From the NCBI RefSeq assembly GCF_018343535.1, contig NZ_JAGYPF010000006.1, positions 62,001 through 126,000 on the forward strand: a stretch of 64,000 nucleotides of DNA. The letters run 5' to 3'. Both the position numbers and the translations under genes were made by a program. Shown piece after piece: positions 23,007-31,855 of the stretch; the stretch's first letter is position 1, and the number at the start of each line of letters is the position of its first letter. Source of the DNA: Neobacillus rhizophilus (GTDB taxonomy: Bacteria; Bacillota; Bacilli; Bacillales; Cytobacillaceae). The notes beneath the pieces were generated by a model. That model was not told where the DNA came from and made no database searches. It was given only the letters and a program-made list of their open reading frames with translations.

Positions 23007-25415
23007 CTAAAAATCAAGATATACCCCGTCTGGGATAATGTCTTGATGATCGATTTGTTCACGGACCTTTACTGATTGAAGATAACGAAAGTGAGCGTCT
23101 CCAAAGATTTCTTTCTTTATTTCTAGACATTTTTCCATATATCCGGTTACGGCTGCCTGCTTACTTAATAAAAAGGATAACACGGCAAGATTGTGATAGA
23201 CCTTTGCTGCTTCCGCGGAGGAGTCCCCCAAATTTCCAACCACGATTTGCAAAGCCTTTTGATAAAGATTTTGCGCTTTCCGATACTTTCCTTGCCGTAT
23301 GTATACGTTCCCTAAATGATTTAGAGCCTGACTAAAGTTAATATGGGTCATACCAAAGACTTTTTTACCAAACTTAATCACCGCAAGCCCCATCTTTGCC
23401 GCATCCTCGTATTCCCTTTTATGGTGATAAAAATAGACAAGACTGATATATGCTGCGGCAATCTTTCTCTCATCAAAATTCTCCGGTCTTTTTCGGATTT
23501 CGATTGATTTTAAATAGAGAGGCTCCGCTTCTTCCAGTCTGCCCATATCTTGATAAAGTGTCGCAAGGTTGTTGGCAGATAACGCAACGCCAAGGTGATT
23601 TGCTCCCAAGACCTGCTCCCTAATCCTTAATGACTCTAAATATAAAGGCTCCGCATCCTCATATTTTCCCTGATTGTGAAAGATGGTAGCCAAGCCATAA
23701 TAGGTTTTTGCTGTAAAGCTATTATTTGGCCCGTATACCTTCTCAGCAAGATCAACTGCTTTTCTAAACAGCTTTTCCGCTTCTTGATATTTTGTTTGTT
23801 TAAAATATATAAAGGCCAAGTCATATACAATGATTGCCAATACCTGACCTGCCTTGTCTGTTGGCATCGGGTCAAGATAGTTGATTAGCTGCTGATGCAG
23901 GGGAATGGAAACCTCCCACTTACCGTAATTAAAAAATCTCGAGTCCTCCGCTCTGAACCATTCCACAAACTCCTCTAACGGCATCAAATTCTTCACCGCC
24001 AAACTAAACCCATGAAAAAATGATTCATCCAGCCAAAAAGAGGGCTTTTCTACCGTTGATTTAAATTCATATCGACTTAGCAGTGATGAAAAATATTTAA
24101 ATAAAAACTGGTTTCCTTCCATAAATTTATGATTACCAATATGGTCGCGCAAGCTTTCACGCATCAAAGAATGCATTTCCCATCTTCCATCAGCACCCAT
24201 CTTTATAAAAGAAAAATGAATAAGGTCATCAAAATCATCCGCATAAAAGCCAATATCAAATTGTTTCACAAGCAGTGTAAATAACTCGCGATCCCAGGAA
24301 CGGGTGAGAGCCAACAACTCTAACGCTCTTCGTTCACCCTTTGTCAGGTATTTCATGAAACGAGTGAACAGCTTTTCTACATTTTTCTCAAATTGGAAAT
24401 CTTCCTTTACAGGTTCCCTTTCTTTTAAAATTCTTTTAAATAAATCGACGGAAAGTTCAATCGAATACGGGAGCCCTTTAGAGTAGCCCAATATCGTAGA
24501 GATGACCTCTTCTTGATAAATGCCGTGGCGGCGTAAGATCTCTGCTCCAACTTCTTCACCTAATGAGGTTAGCTGCGTCTGAACAATGACATCATTCCAA
24601 TCTTTATCTTTCTCGGCCCATCGTAACCGTTCCCGTCCAAAAATCACCCATGTTATGCCTGGGGTGACTTGAATCCACTCGCGAATCCATTCATCTACGT
24701 AAAACTCGTCCCCTTTTAAACGCTGGTCTTCCCATAGAGCTTCATATGTATCTATAAAAATATAAACTTTAGCGGCATTTTTTTGGATATATTCCAGCAA
24801 ATCCTCACTGAAAATTTGCGGCAGCAATAAGAGGAGTTCAGATGCTTCTTTATCAGACAACAAAGATAGATAGCTCATTTTCCTTTCATTTAAATACCTA
24901 GTTACTAATTTATGGCCTTTATGATATAAGTTATATATCTTAGGAACAAGACTAATGCCCGGAATTTCCTTTACTGTATTGATGACATCTAAAAGGAAGT
25001 CACTTTCATCTAATAGCGGGGCGGATGAGTCATTTAAAGCGAGATTTGGGTATGCTTTATTCATGTACAAGGAATAGGCGATGTCAAACAAGGCGAAATT
25101 TATTTTGTACTTTTTCCCTAAAGATTTTCTTAAATGAATAAGAGCATTATCAATTTTTTGATGCTCCTTTGTTTCAAAATTTAGAATGCCGACAGTATCC
25201 AAGTTCTGTTGGATTCTTTTGACCATCTCCTTCCTGAGAGCTGTTTTCCCAATGCCTCCTACCCCATAAAAGGAACGAACCTTATATGTTTCAAAGGAAA
25301 GCGGGGCCAGGCTATCCTCCCTAAAAAAATCCAGTAAAATCTCCTCGCGTCCAACGAAAATATCACTAGACTGCTGACTTAATTTCTCCTCTAAACTCGG
25401 TCTCTTAAATCCCAT
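23007..25415 (-). CDS. STAND-type ATPase with C-terminal TPR array
   Basis: An 802-aa protein. The N-terminal part has FVGREE (20-25) and Walker A GVGGIGKT (51-58), then a Walker B-like IFIDTYEALW (about 217-226), as in NB-ARC/NACHT STAND NTPases. The middle (about 300-520) is probably winged-helix and helical sensor. From about 530 to 770 there are five or six TPR units of the kinesin-light-chain type (YEDAEPLYLESLRIRE, EEAEPLYLKSIEIRK). STAND proteins oligomerise when they sense a ligand. No effector domain is fused. The amidase encoded directly downstream may take that role. Targets and function are unknown. Confidence 0.85.
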   Translation of the reverse strand: MGFKRPSLEEKLSQQSSDIFVGREEILLDFFREDSLAPLSFETYKVRSFYGVGGIGKTALRKEMVKRIQQNLDTVGILNFETKEHQKIDNALIHLRKSLGKKYKINFALFDIAYSLYMNKAYPNLALNDSSAPLLDESDFLLDVINTVKEIPGISLVPKIYNLYHKGHKLVTRYLNERKMSYLSLLSDKEASELLLLLPQIFSEDLLEYIQKNAAKVYIFIDTYEALWEDQRLKGDEFYVDEWIREWIQVTPGITWVIFGRERLRWAEKDKDWNDVIVQTQLTSLGEEVGAEILRRHGIYQEEVISTILGYSKGLPYSIELSVDLFKRILKEREPVKEDFQFEKNVEKLFTRFMKYLTKGERRALELLALTRSWDRELFTLLVKQFDIGFYADDFDDLIHFSFIKMGADGRWEMHSLMRESLRDHIGNHKFMEGNQFLFKYFSSLLSRYEFKSTVEKPSFWLDESFFHGFSLAVKNLMPLEEFVEWFRAEDSRFFNYGKWEVSIPLHQQLINYLDPMPTDKAGQVLAIIVYDLAFIYFKQTKYQEAEKLFRKAVDLAEKVYGPNNSFTAKTYYGLATIFHNQGKYEDAEPLYLESLRIREQVLGANHLGVALSANNLATLYQDMGRLEEAEPLYLKSIEIRKRPENFDERKIAAAYISLVYFYHHKREYEDAAKMGLAVIKFGKKVFGMTHINFSQALNHLGNVYIRQGKYRKAQNLYQKALQIVVGNLGDSSAEAAKVYHNLAVLSFLLSKQAAVTGYMEKCLEIKKEIFGDAHFRYLQSVKVREQIDHQDIIPDGVYLDF

Positions 25416-25463
25416 TCAACCACCCTATATGCTAAAAAGTATATGATATTTATTATAACAGGA

Positions 25464-25560
25464 GATGATGCATGGGGACGGTTCTGGTGCATCATAAGCA
25501 ATATAAAAAAGGAGACGGTTCTTCTGCTTTTGAAGCAGAAGAATCGTCCCCGTGCATCAT
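25464..25560. repeat. Composite palindromic repeat (half plus full copy)
   Basis: GATGCATGGGGACGGTTCTG, GTGCATCATAAGCAATATA, then a palindrome (GAGACGGTTCTTCTGC, partner arm with one mismatch). It has the same architecture and linker as 9839-9933. It lies between the divergent STAND and DUF1284 genes. Confidence 0.9.
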
Positions 25561-25640
25561 TTAACGTGTTATAATACGCATAATGTGTTAACCAAAATGT
25601 ATTTCAAGTTTACCTTTAACATTAAATTAGGAGGAGAATT

Positions 25641-26057
25641 ATGTATAGGCTGCGAGGTCATCATCTTTTTTGCCTTCTCGGCTATCGGGGAATGGGCTAT
25701 TCCGAAGAATACGTGAAAAATATGACACGTTTGCATGAAAACTTGAGAAAAAATCCCACAACTTTAATTCATCTTGTAAATGGACCTGACCATTTGTGCG
25801 AAAAATATCCTAGCACCGGGCAATACCACTGCGAAGACAAGCATATATATGAAAGAGACGCCGCTATTTTAGAGAAAATGGGGCTTAAAATCTGGCAAAT
25901 TCTGAGTTGGGAAGAGATCGAATCGCACATCCGAAAGTTTGTCGTCCCCGCCGATATTCAAACCATCTGCGAAACATGCTCCTGGCGTTCCTACGGAGTT
26001 TGTGAGGAAGGGATTCAAGAGATTCATGACGGGAAGGGCTTAAGGGAAGTTAAATGA
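25641..26057 (+). CDS. DUF1284 family protein
   Basis: A 138-aa protein starting MYRLRGHHLFCLLGYRGMGY, the DUF1284 hallmark. It has conserved cysteines in CEKYP, HCED, CETCSWRSYGVC (about 114-125) that look like a metal or Fe-S site. It is cytoplasmic and its function is not established for the family. The ATG follows TAGGAGGAG. The stop TGA is the left end (TGAAACATGGGG) of the next palindromic repeat. It is monocistronic. Confidence 0.85.
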   Translation: MYRLRGHHLFCLLGYRGMGYSEEYVKNMTRLHENLRKNPTTLIHLVNGPDHLCEKYPSTGQYHCEDKHIYERDAAILEKMGLKIWQILSWEEIESHIRKFVVPADIQTICETCSWRSYGVCEEGIQEIHDGKGLREVK

Positions 26058-26111
26058 AACATGGGGACGGTTCTTCTGCCTCAGAGGCAGAAGAACCGTC
26101 CCCATGCATCA
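26055..26111. repeat. Palindromic repeat, complete copy, supplies two stop codons
   Basis: TGAAACATGGGGACGGTTCT to CCCCATGCATCA. Its left TGA is the DUF1284 stop and its right TCA is the phosphatase stop, so the two convergent genes meet in this 57-bp element. Confidence 0.92.
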
Positions 26112-26549
26112 CTTTATGCCCAGAAATTTTTCGTATCTTGATAATACTTCCATATAAATGGGCGGTGGTGCGACATCTGGTTTCTTTCTCCTGACTTTCC
26201 TCAGTGCCAGTTCACGATCTAACCGATATCGGTACATATAAAAAGCAGTTAGAATCAAACCAGTTCTGTGTATGCCAAACCTGCAATGGATTAGAACTCG
26301 ATGTCCCCGGTCCATCAACTTGTCTATTTGCTTTATCAAATTATCTAACCATTCCACACTTGGTTTAACCCAAAGAAAGATGGGAGACCAAATCATAACT
26401 CTCCTTGAAAAATCAAATTCAGGCTGATCAGGGGTTATGCAGAGGTTTACGATTGCCGATATTTTTTTTCTTTTAACAAAGTCCCAGTCATCGGAGGAAA
26501 TACTCCCCCCTGCGTACAATCTTCCTGGAATCATTTCAATATGGTTCAA
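26109..26549 (-). CDS. Dual-specificity-type protein tyrosine phosphatase
   Basis: A 146-aa protein with the phosphatase P-loop HCRFGIHRTG (88-97, Cys89 nucleophile, Arg95). It is preceded by a compact fold typical of bacterial DSPs (RLYAGGSISSDDWDFVKRKK). The general-acid Asp usually found about 30 residues before the Cys is not obvious (region MIWSPIFLWVKPS), so activity may be weak or the acid placed elsewhere. It probably acts in the cytoplasm on phosphoproteins, phosphoinositides or RNA ends; the substrate is unknown. The stop is from the repeat. The ORF starts at an ATG with GGAGGAG upstream. Confidence 0.82.
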   Translation of the reverse strand: MNHIEMIPGRLYAGGSISSDDWDFVKRKKISAIVNLCITPDQPEFDFSRRVMIWSPIFLWVKPSVEWLDNLIKQIDKLMDRGHRVLIHCRFGIHRTGLILTAFYMYRYRLDRELALRKVRRKKPDVAPPPIYMEVLSRYEKFLGIK

Positions 26550-26796
26550 ATTTGTTTACTCCTCCATACATCATTAATTTACTTTATGAAAAAAGAAAGG
26601 TTAAGTTCCCCATCCTTCCTATCCCAGAATTTTTTACGTGCATACAAAAAACGACAATGTTTGACGATTACATTTAGTAGAATAGTAGTTACAATTTAAT
26701 GTTTTTGTTAAAAAATAGTAAAACTTGAAACATAACCAACATACTTAACGTCTATAGGATGGATAGCTGAAATTACCTAGGGTGGGGGGATTCTTT

Positions 26797-28236
26797 TTGG
26801 AAAGTACGGTAAATATTAATGAAATCAATCAACAACGCGCAAATCCAACAAAACGATTTGCAAACTGGAAGTTTATCACAGGAAGTATCATCGTTGGTCT
26901 TGCAGTCATTGCGGCAGGCAGCTATTATCAGGCAACCCACTTTAATTCAAATATCAAGATTAATAGCGTAAAAGTCAATGGACTGAGTGCTGAGCAAGCA
27001 CTTGACAAGTTAAAAACAACCGAGTTAAAAAACGTGGTCTATATCGGCAATCAGCAAATTATAGATGGTGAAGATACGAAGATGGCATTTACGGACAAAG
27101 ATTTGGCCGATGTCAAAAAATTATTAAAAAGCCAGTGGACGTTTTTACCGTCTTCAAAAGCAAAAGATTATTCATTAATGCCTGGAATTCAGGACCAATA
27201 TCGAAATCAGACGTTGAAAAAACAGTTGGAAGAAAAGCTGCTATCCATGAATCAAAGTTTAAAGGTGCCTCAAGATGCTGTTGTTCGTTTGGAACAAGGT
27301 AAAATTGTTGTTTCTAACAGCATTGACGGTGAACAGTATGATGTCGCCAGTCTTCTCAAGGACTACGAAAAGCATGAATATGTTGGTGAAGTCCACCTTA
27401 ATCCTGTATACATACAGCCCATTAAAGAAGACAGCGAGTTTGTAAAAAGTCAACAGAAAAAGCTGGAGGAATTCCTTGCACGGACCGTTGAATATAAGGT
27501 TCAGGATAAAGTTTTTTCGTTAAACGCCAGCGAATTAATTAAAAATGCGTCCATTTCAAAAGATTTGCAGATTAAGATTGATGATGCTGGTGATATAAAG
27601 AATAAGATCGCTGAAATTAATAATTCACAATCCACATTAAATAAAGATTTCTCATTCAAGACTCATTCAGGTTCAGTGATATCGGTAAAAGGCAAAGGCT
27701 ATGGCTGGGCCATAAACGTTGATAAAGAAATACCGCGGATTCAGGCAGCTTTTGAAAATGGGGAGAAATCCGTTGCCGCCTCCAATATTTACGGTAAGGG
27801 CTGGAAAGGTGAAGGCTACGGATATGATACGATTACGAACAATGGCATTGGAGATACGTATGCTGAAGTCTCCATTGCCGAGCAGCGAATTTGGATATAC
27901 AAAAATGGACAATTAGTCGTCACGACGAATGTCGTAACAGGCACACAGAGCACCGGTCATGGTACATCACCAGGAGTGTGGTATATCCTCTATAAGCAAA
28001 CACATGCCACCCTAACGGGCAGAGAAAACGGAAAAATCACTTATCAGACTCCTGTTGATTATTGGGCCCCTTTTACGAATGACGGACAGGGATTCCACGA
28101 TGCCAGCTGGCGATCAAATTGGGGAAGTAAAGCCTATCTTGCGGCAGGATCACACGGCTGTGTCAACACACCGCCAAGCGTGATGAAAACCGTATACAAT
28201 AACCTCAGTGCCTATCAGCCAGTTATCGTTTATTAA
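26797..28236 (+). CDS. L,D-transpeptidase (YkuD domain) with peptidoglycan-binding region
   Basis: About 479 aa. A short cytoplasmic N-terminus is followed by a TM anchor (FITGSIIVGLAVIAAGSYY), a long helical/beta extracellular part with PG_binding_4-like repeats (about 60-330), and the YkuD catalytic domain with GSHGCVN (about 451-457, catalytic Cys455, His453). It forms or edits 3-3 cross-links, or attaches proteins to peptidoglycan. The frame opens at GTG 26782, but GGTGGGGGGA lies over that codon and sits 6-7 nt before TTG 26797, which I take as the start. It is monocistronic, followed by a variant palindromic repeat. Confidence 0.87.
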   Translation: MESTVNINEINQQRANPTKRFANWKFITGSIIVGLAVIAAGSYYQATHFNSNIKINSVKVNGLSAEQALDKLKTTELKNVVYIGNQQIIDGEDTKMAFTDKDLADVKKLLKSQWTFLPSSKAKDYSLMPGIQDQYRNQTLKKQLEEKLLSMNQSLKVPQDAVVRLEQGKIVVSNSIDGEQYDVASLLKDYEKHEYVGEVHLNPVYIQPIKEDSEFVKSQQKKLEEFLARTVEYKVQDKVFSLNASELIKNASISKDLQIKIDDAGDIKNKIAEINNSQSTLNKDFSFKTHSGSVISVKGKGYGWAINVDKEIPRIQAAFENGEKSVAASNIYGKGWKGEGYGYDTITNNGIGDTYAEVSIAEQRIWIYKNGQLVVTTNVVTGTQSTGHGTSPGVWYILYKQTHATLTGRENGKITYQTPVDYWAPFTNDGQGFHDASWRSNWGSKAYLAAGSHGCVNTPPSVMKTVYNNLSAYQPVIVY

Positions 28237-28242
28237 AAATGA

Positions 28243-28296
28243 CCAAGGGCCAGTTCTTCTGCTTCAATTTTCAGCAGAAGAACTGGCCCCTTGCAC
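28243..28296. repeat. Palindromic repeat, variant with GGCCAG arms
   Basis: AAGGGCCAGTTCTTCTGCTT and GCAGAAGAACTGGCCCCTTG. Compared with the usual GGACGG, both arms have changed (GGCCAG / CTGGCC), so the stem is preserved. It follows the L,D-transpeptidase gene as a likely terminator-like hairpin. Confidence 0.85.
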
Positions 28297-28376
28297 ACTA
28301 AAAAGTAATGGTATTTATATCCAACGGAAAGTAAAATAGACATGTAGGTATTATTTTTGTTAAGGGGCGGATCGGT

Positions 28377-28697
28377 ATGATTATCGTAACAACCGAGAAT
28401 ATTGCGAATCATAAAGTAACAGAAGTGTTAGGTCCTGTATTTGGGTTAACTGTCAGGGCAAGAGGAATTGGTAAAGACATCATGGCTTCTTTAAAGGGGC
28501 TTGTAGGCGGAGAAATCAATCAGTATACAGAAATGCTTGAAGATGCCAGAAAACAAGCGATCGACCGGATGGTGAAAAACGCTGCAGCAATGGGGGCAAA
28601 CGCGATTATTATGATGCGCTTTGACTCAGGAGAAATCGGACAGAATATGAGTGAAATTGTTGCTTACGGAACAGCTGTTGTTGCGGAAAAGGAATAA
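28377..28697 (+). CDS. YbjQ-family (UPF0145, DUF74) protein
   Basis: A 106-aa protein matching the YbjQ family: TENIANHKVTEVLGPVFG near the start, ARKQAIDRMVKNAAAMGANA in the middle. The fold is a pentameric beta-barrel assigned to heavy-metal binding in databases, without a firm physiological role. The ATG follows AAGGGGCGG. It is followed 3 nt later by a small membrane protein gene, so the two are co-transcribed. Confidence 0.9.
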   Translation: MIIVTTENIANHKVTEVLGPVFGLTVRARGIGKDIMASLKGLVGGEINQYTEMLEDARKQAIDRMVKNAAAMGANAIIMMRFDSGEIGQNMSEIVAYGTAVVAEKE

Positions 28698-28700
28698 ACT

Positions 28701-28925
28701 ATGAAGTGGATTTTGGGATTTTACGGCATCCAAATCTTCATCCTGATTATTCTAATCATCCTCTCCTGGCTCATTTGGGACCGTCGCTTCAAGAATAAAC
28801 ATGGACAGCAAGTACCTAAAGGCTTCATCCGAACAAATGAAGTATCCATTGATCCAACCACCAATAAAAAATTAGTCGTTTACTTCAATCCGGAGACCGG
28901 AGAGCGATTTTATAAAGAGGACTAA
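28701..28925 (+). CDS. Small single-pass membrane protein, 74 aa
   Basis: One N-terminal helix (FYGIQIFILIILIILSWLIW, residues 7-26), then a basic stretch (DRRFKNKHG) and a soluble tail containing VSIDPTTNKKLVVYFNPETG. No family is recognised. It is coupled to the YbjQ gene by a 3-nt gap, with GGAATAAACT just upstream of the ATG. It might anchor or partner the YbjQ protein. Confidence 0.7.
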   Translation: MKWILGFYGIQIFILIILIILSWLIWDRRFKNKHGQQVPKGFIRTNEVSIDPTTNKKLVVYFNPETGERFYKED

Positions 28926-28933
28926 ACAAAAGG

Positions 28934-28997
28934 TAAAACACGGGGACTGTTCTTCTGCTTCATTTTTTTGAGGCAGAAGAACCGTCCCCATGCATCA
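28934..28997. repeat. Palindromic repeat, complete copy with long loop
   Basis: TAAAACACGGGGACTGTTCT, a loop with a run of T, then GGCAGAAGAACCGTCCCC and ATGCATCA. The last TCA is the stop codon of the M20 hydrolase gene. Confidence 0.9.
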
Positions 28998-30179
28998 TAT
29001 TCCATAATAACCGCAAACAACCTGGCCGACAGCTTTTGCTGCTACTAGAAGGGCGTCTTCGTCTATGTCAAATTTCGGATGGTGGTTGAAGTATGGTTTT
29101 TCTACTCCTTTTGGTGTACAGCAAATGTAGAAGAAGCAGGCCGGGAATTTTTTTGCATAGTGTGCAAAGTCTTCTGATGGTGATAATTTCGGGAATTCCT
29201 GTACTTCCGTAATATCTTTATCATTTGCATTTTTTAGAATCTCTGCCACCATTTCCGTTAGGTCCGGATTATTATAGAGCGGCGGATAGTCTGGTGTATA
29301 TGTCATCTCACAAGTGACGTTAAATTCTTCCTCAATCCCTCTTGAAATACGGCGAATTTCTGTTTCGATTAACTCCCGGGTTTCATCTGTCATTGCCCGA
29401 ACATCGCCTTCAATTTCCACACTATCCTTAATGACATTAAAGGTACCCTTCCCATCAAATGATCCAATGGTGACGACGCCCATATCAAATGGGTTTAAGC
29501 GGCGGCTGATAACGGTTTGAACAGCCGTTACAAAATGAGCTCCGGCGACAATCGCATCATTGGCTAAATGTGGCGAAGAACCATGACCGCCTACCCCTTG
29601 GACCTTTAATTTAAAGTAGGCACGTCCAGGAAAGACGTATCCACTGTTATAGCCAACAACCCCGGAAGGTCCCATTGGCAGTAAATGAATACCGAAAATA
29701 TTGTCCAAATCATCAAGCAGCCCAGATTCAATCATGCCGATTGCTCCGCCTGGCGGTACCTCTTCAGCAGGCTGGTGGATAATTTTAATTGTACCGGGAA
29801 TTTCATCCTTTAGCTGGATTAAACAATCGGCCAGAACCATGAGATAGGCTGTATGTCCATCATGAGCGCAGGCATGCATGACACCTGGATTTTTCGATTT
29901 AAACGGGACATCTGTCTCTTCAAATATTGGCAGAGCATCGAAATCAGCGCGTAATCCAATCGTCTTCCCAGGCTTTCCGCCTGTAATCGTCACGATTAAC
30001 CCGTTGCCGCCGCCCACTTTCCGATCTACCTTGACATCCTTTCCTTTATAAAATTCTTCGATATATCTGCTTGTGTTTTCTTCTTCAAACGATAGTTCAG
30101 GATGTTCATGAAGATATCGGCGAATTTCTATCATCTCTTCTTTACGCTCTTCTAACATTTGCATTAGTTTGCTCTTCAT
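28995..30179 (-). CDS. M20D-family amidohydrolase (N-acyl amino acid deacylase type)
   Basis: A 394-aa zinc amidohydrolase. It has metal/active-site motifs MHACAHDGHTAYL (about 99-111), HQPAEEVPPGG and FGIHLLPMGPSG, and a C-terminal SPSEDFAHYAKKFP with a metal ligand region. Relatives remove acyl groups from amino acids, indole-acetyl amino acids or peptides. The ORF opens at 30194, but GGAGGAACT lies inside it and sets the ATG at 30179. It is encoded 46 nt downstream of an MFS transporter, which probably imports or exports the substrate. Confidence 0.9.
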   Translation of the reverse strand: MKSKLMQMLEERKEEMIEIRRYLHEHPELSFEEENTSRYIEEFYKGKDVKVDRKVGGGNGLIVTITGGKPGKTIGLRADFDALPIFEETDVPFKSKNPGVMHACAHDGHTAYLMVLADCLIQLKDEIPGTIKIIHQPAEEVPPGGAIGMIESGLLDDLDNIFGIHLLPMGPSGVVGYNSGYVFPGRAYFKLKVQGVGGHGSSPHLANDAIVAGAHFVTAVQTVISRRLNPFDMGVVTIGSFDGKGTFNVIKDSVEIEGDVRAMTDETRELIETEIRRISRGIEEEFNVTCEMTYTPDYPPLYNNPDLTEMVAEILKNANDKDITEVQEFPKLSPSEDFAHYAKKFPACFFYICCTPKGVEKPYFNHHPKFDIDEDALLVAAKAVGQVVCGYYGI

Positions 30180-30224
30180 TCCCAGTTCCTCCATTCAATC
30201 TTTTTTGCAAAAATTCTCCGCACA

Positions 30225-31640
30225 TTAACTTGCTTGGGGTTTGGTCTTTAGAACACGCCCACGCTCTTTCTCTTTCCCTGCATTTTGCGGAACCATGATG
30301 ATAATTGATAACAGCGCCAGCACGCCAAAGATCACATTTACAATCACGCCTGCGGTTGCTGCGACTTCAATGCTGGTAACGGCCGCCATTGTGCTGTAGA
30401 CTGTCGCGGAAATCGCCACACCGAAGGCGCCGCCAAGCGAACTTGCCATTTTATAAATTCCAGCTGCTTCCCCCACTTTGTTGGATGGAGCATTGGATAC
30501 TGAAGTATCAGTAGAAGGGGTTGCATATATTCCAAGTCCCAGGCCAAATAAGGCAAAGCCAATAAACACGGCAATCGTATATGATAAGTCATTCAGGAAG
30601 GTTAATCCCATCATCGCAACGCCAACTGTTGTAATAATCGTTCCCCAAATCATCGGTTTCTTCGCGCCAACTTTTTGAAGAATTTTCTCTCCGACTCGAA
30701 TCATGGCTAACACAGCAACCAAGTAGCCGAGTGACAGCATACCTGATTGGAAGGCTGTGAATCCCCTGCCGACTTGAACATAAGTGTTTGCGACAACAAG
30801 TGTGCCTGCGATTGCATTTAATAGGAAGTTTGAATAGGTCGCTCCTGCGTATGGCTTATTTTTAAATAAAGAAAAGTCAATTAGCACGATTTTTTTGTTT
30901 TTTTCCACCTTGAAAAAGACAATCGCTCCAACAATCGCAACAGCCGCAAGAATGATGGTAGTTGGGCTTGTCCACCCTAAATCTGCTCCAAAGGCGATAA
31001 ATACGTTTAACGCAAGCATGGTAATAATGAAGATGACTAAGCCTGCATAATCGAATTTAAAAGCACCAGATGTTTCACCCTTACTCTCTGGAGTATCCTT
31101 AATTAAAAACATACCAAGAAGGGCAAATATGATGGAAAAGATAAAGATCCATCTCCATCCCATGTAAGTAGCAATCGCGCCCCCGGCAAATGAACAAACC
31201 CCTGATCCGCCCCAAGAACCGATGGACCAAAAGCTTAATGCTCGCTGTCTATCTGCTCCCTCATAATACGCTTTTACTAACGCAATAGTTGCCGGCATAA
31301 TACATGCTGCGGACAAGCCTTGAATGATCCGACCGATAATAAGAAGAACCGCCCCTTGGGCAAAAACTAAACAAAGGGATCCGATAATGCTTAAAATCAA
31401 TCCAATATTGGTAATTTTTTTACGGCCTATTTTATCTGCAAGCCCGCCCGCAGCCACAATAAACATACCTGAAAATAAAGCACTTAAGCTAATCGCTATA
31501 TTCAACGCCTCAAGTGATACCCCTAAATCCGCTTGAACAGATGGGACGACATTGACCATTGCTTGTGCAAACAGCCAGAATGTAATAACGCCAAACACAA
31601 TCCCGGTAATTAATTTATTTGTACCTTTATAGGTCATCAT
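30225..31640 (-). CDS. MFS transporter, DHA2/14-helix type
   Basis: A 471-aa polytopic carrier. It has motif A GGLADKIGRKKI, SLEALNIAISLSALFSG at the first loop and the motif C region GGSGVCSFAGGAI. It probably exchanges protons for an organic solute. The start is the ATG at 31640, which follows AAGGAGGAATTT; the ORF extends upstream to 31658. It forms an operon with the M20 amidohydrolase and so may move an acylated amino acid or peptide. The last residues (GRVLKTKPQAS) are polar. Confidence 0.87.
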   Translation of the reverse strand: MMTYKGTNKLITGIVFGVITFWLFAQAMVNVVPSVQADLGVSLEALNIAISLSALFSGMFIVAAGGLADKIGRKKITNIGLILSIIGSLCLVFAQGAVLLIIGRIIQGLSAACIMPATIALVKAYYEGADRQRALSFWSIGSWGGSGVCSFAGGAIATYMGWRWIFIFSIIFALLGMFLIKDTPESKGETSGAFKFDYAGLVIFIITMLALNVFIAFGADLGWTSPTTIILAAVAIVGAIVFFKVEKNKKIVLIDFSLFKNKPYAGATYSNFLLNAIAGTLVVANTYVQVGRGFTAFQSGMLSLGYLVAVLAMIRVGEKILQKVGAKKPMIWGTIITTVGVAMMGLTFLNDLSYTIAVFIGFALFGLGLGIYATPSTDTSVSNAPSNKVGEAAGIYKMASSLGGAFGVAISATVYSTMAAVTSIEVAATAGVIVNVIFGVLALLSIIIMVPQNAGKEKERGRVLKTKPQAS

Positions 31641-31742
31641 AAATTCCTCCTTGACCATTATAATTTGTTTTTTTTGTCTTGGTTAAACTGCAAACTTTTA
31701 AAAGTAAAACAGGTGATTTAAATCATCTTGTGCCTTTATTAT

Positions 31743-31777
31743 AAAAAAATGACCCCTTGTAAAAGGAGTCATTTTTT
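31743..31777. terminator. Bidirectional terminator between AraC-GH39 and MFS genes
   Basis: AAAAAATGACCCCTT and AAGGAGTCATTTTTT form a stem with one mismatch and T-tracts on both strands. It would end transcripts of the AraC-GH39 gene (minus) poorly placed upstream, or read-through from the + side. Its exact client is unclear because both flanking genes are on the minus strand. Confidence 0.5.
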
Positions 31778-31855
31778 ATGCAGATAACGGTATCGTCAAA
31801 GGCATTTATTAACTTAAAAAATAGGAACACAAAATTTTACGGTCAATTTTTTACC

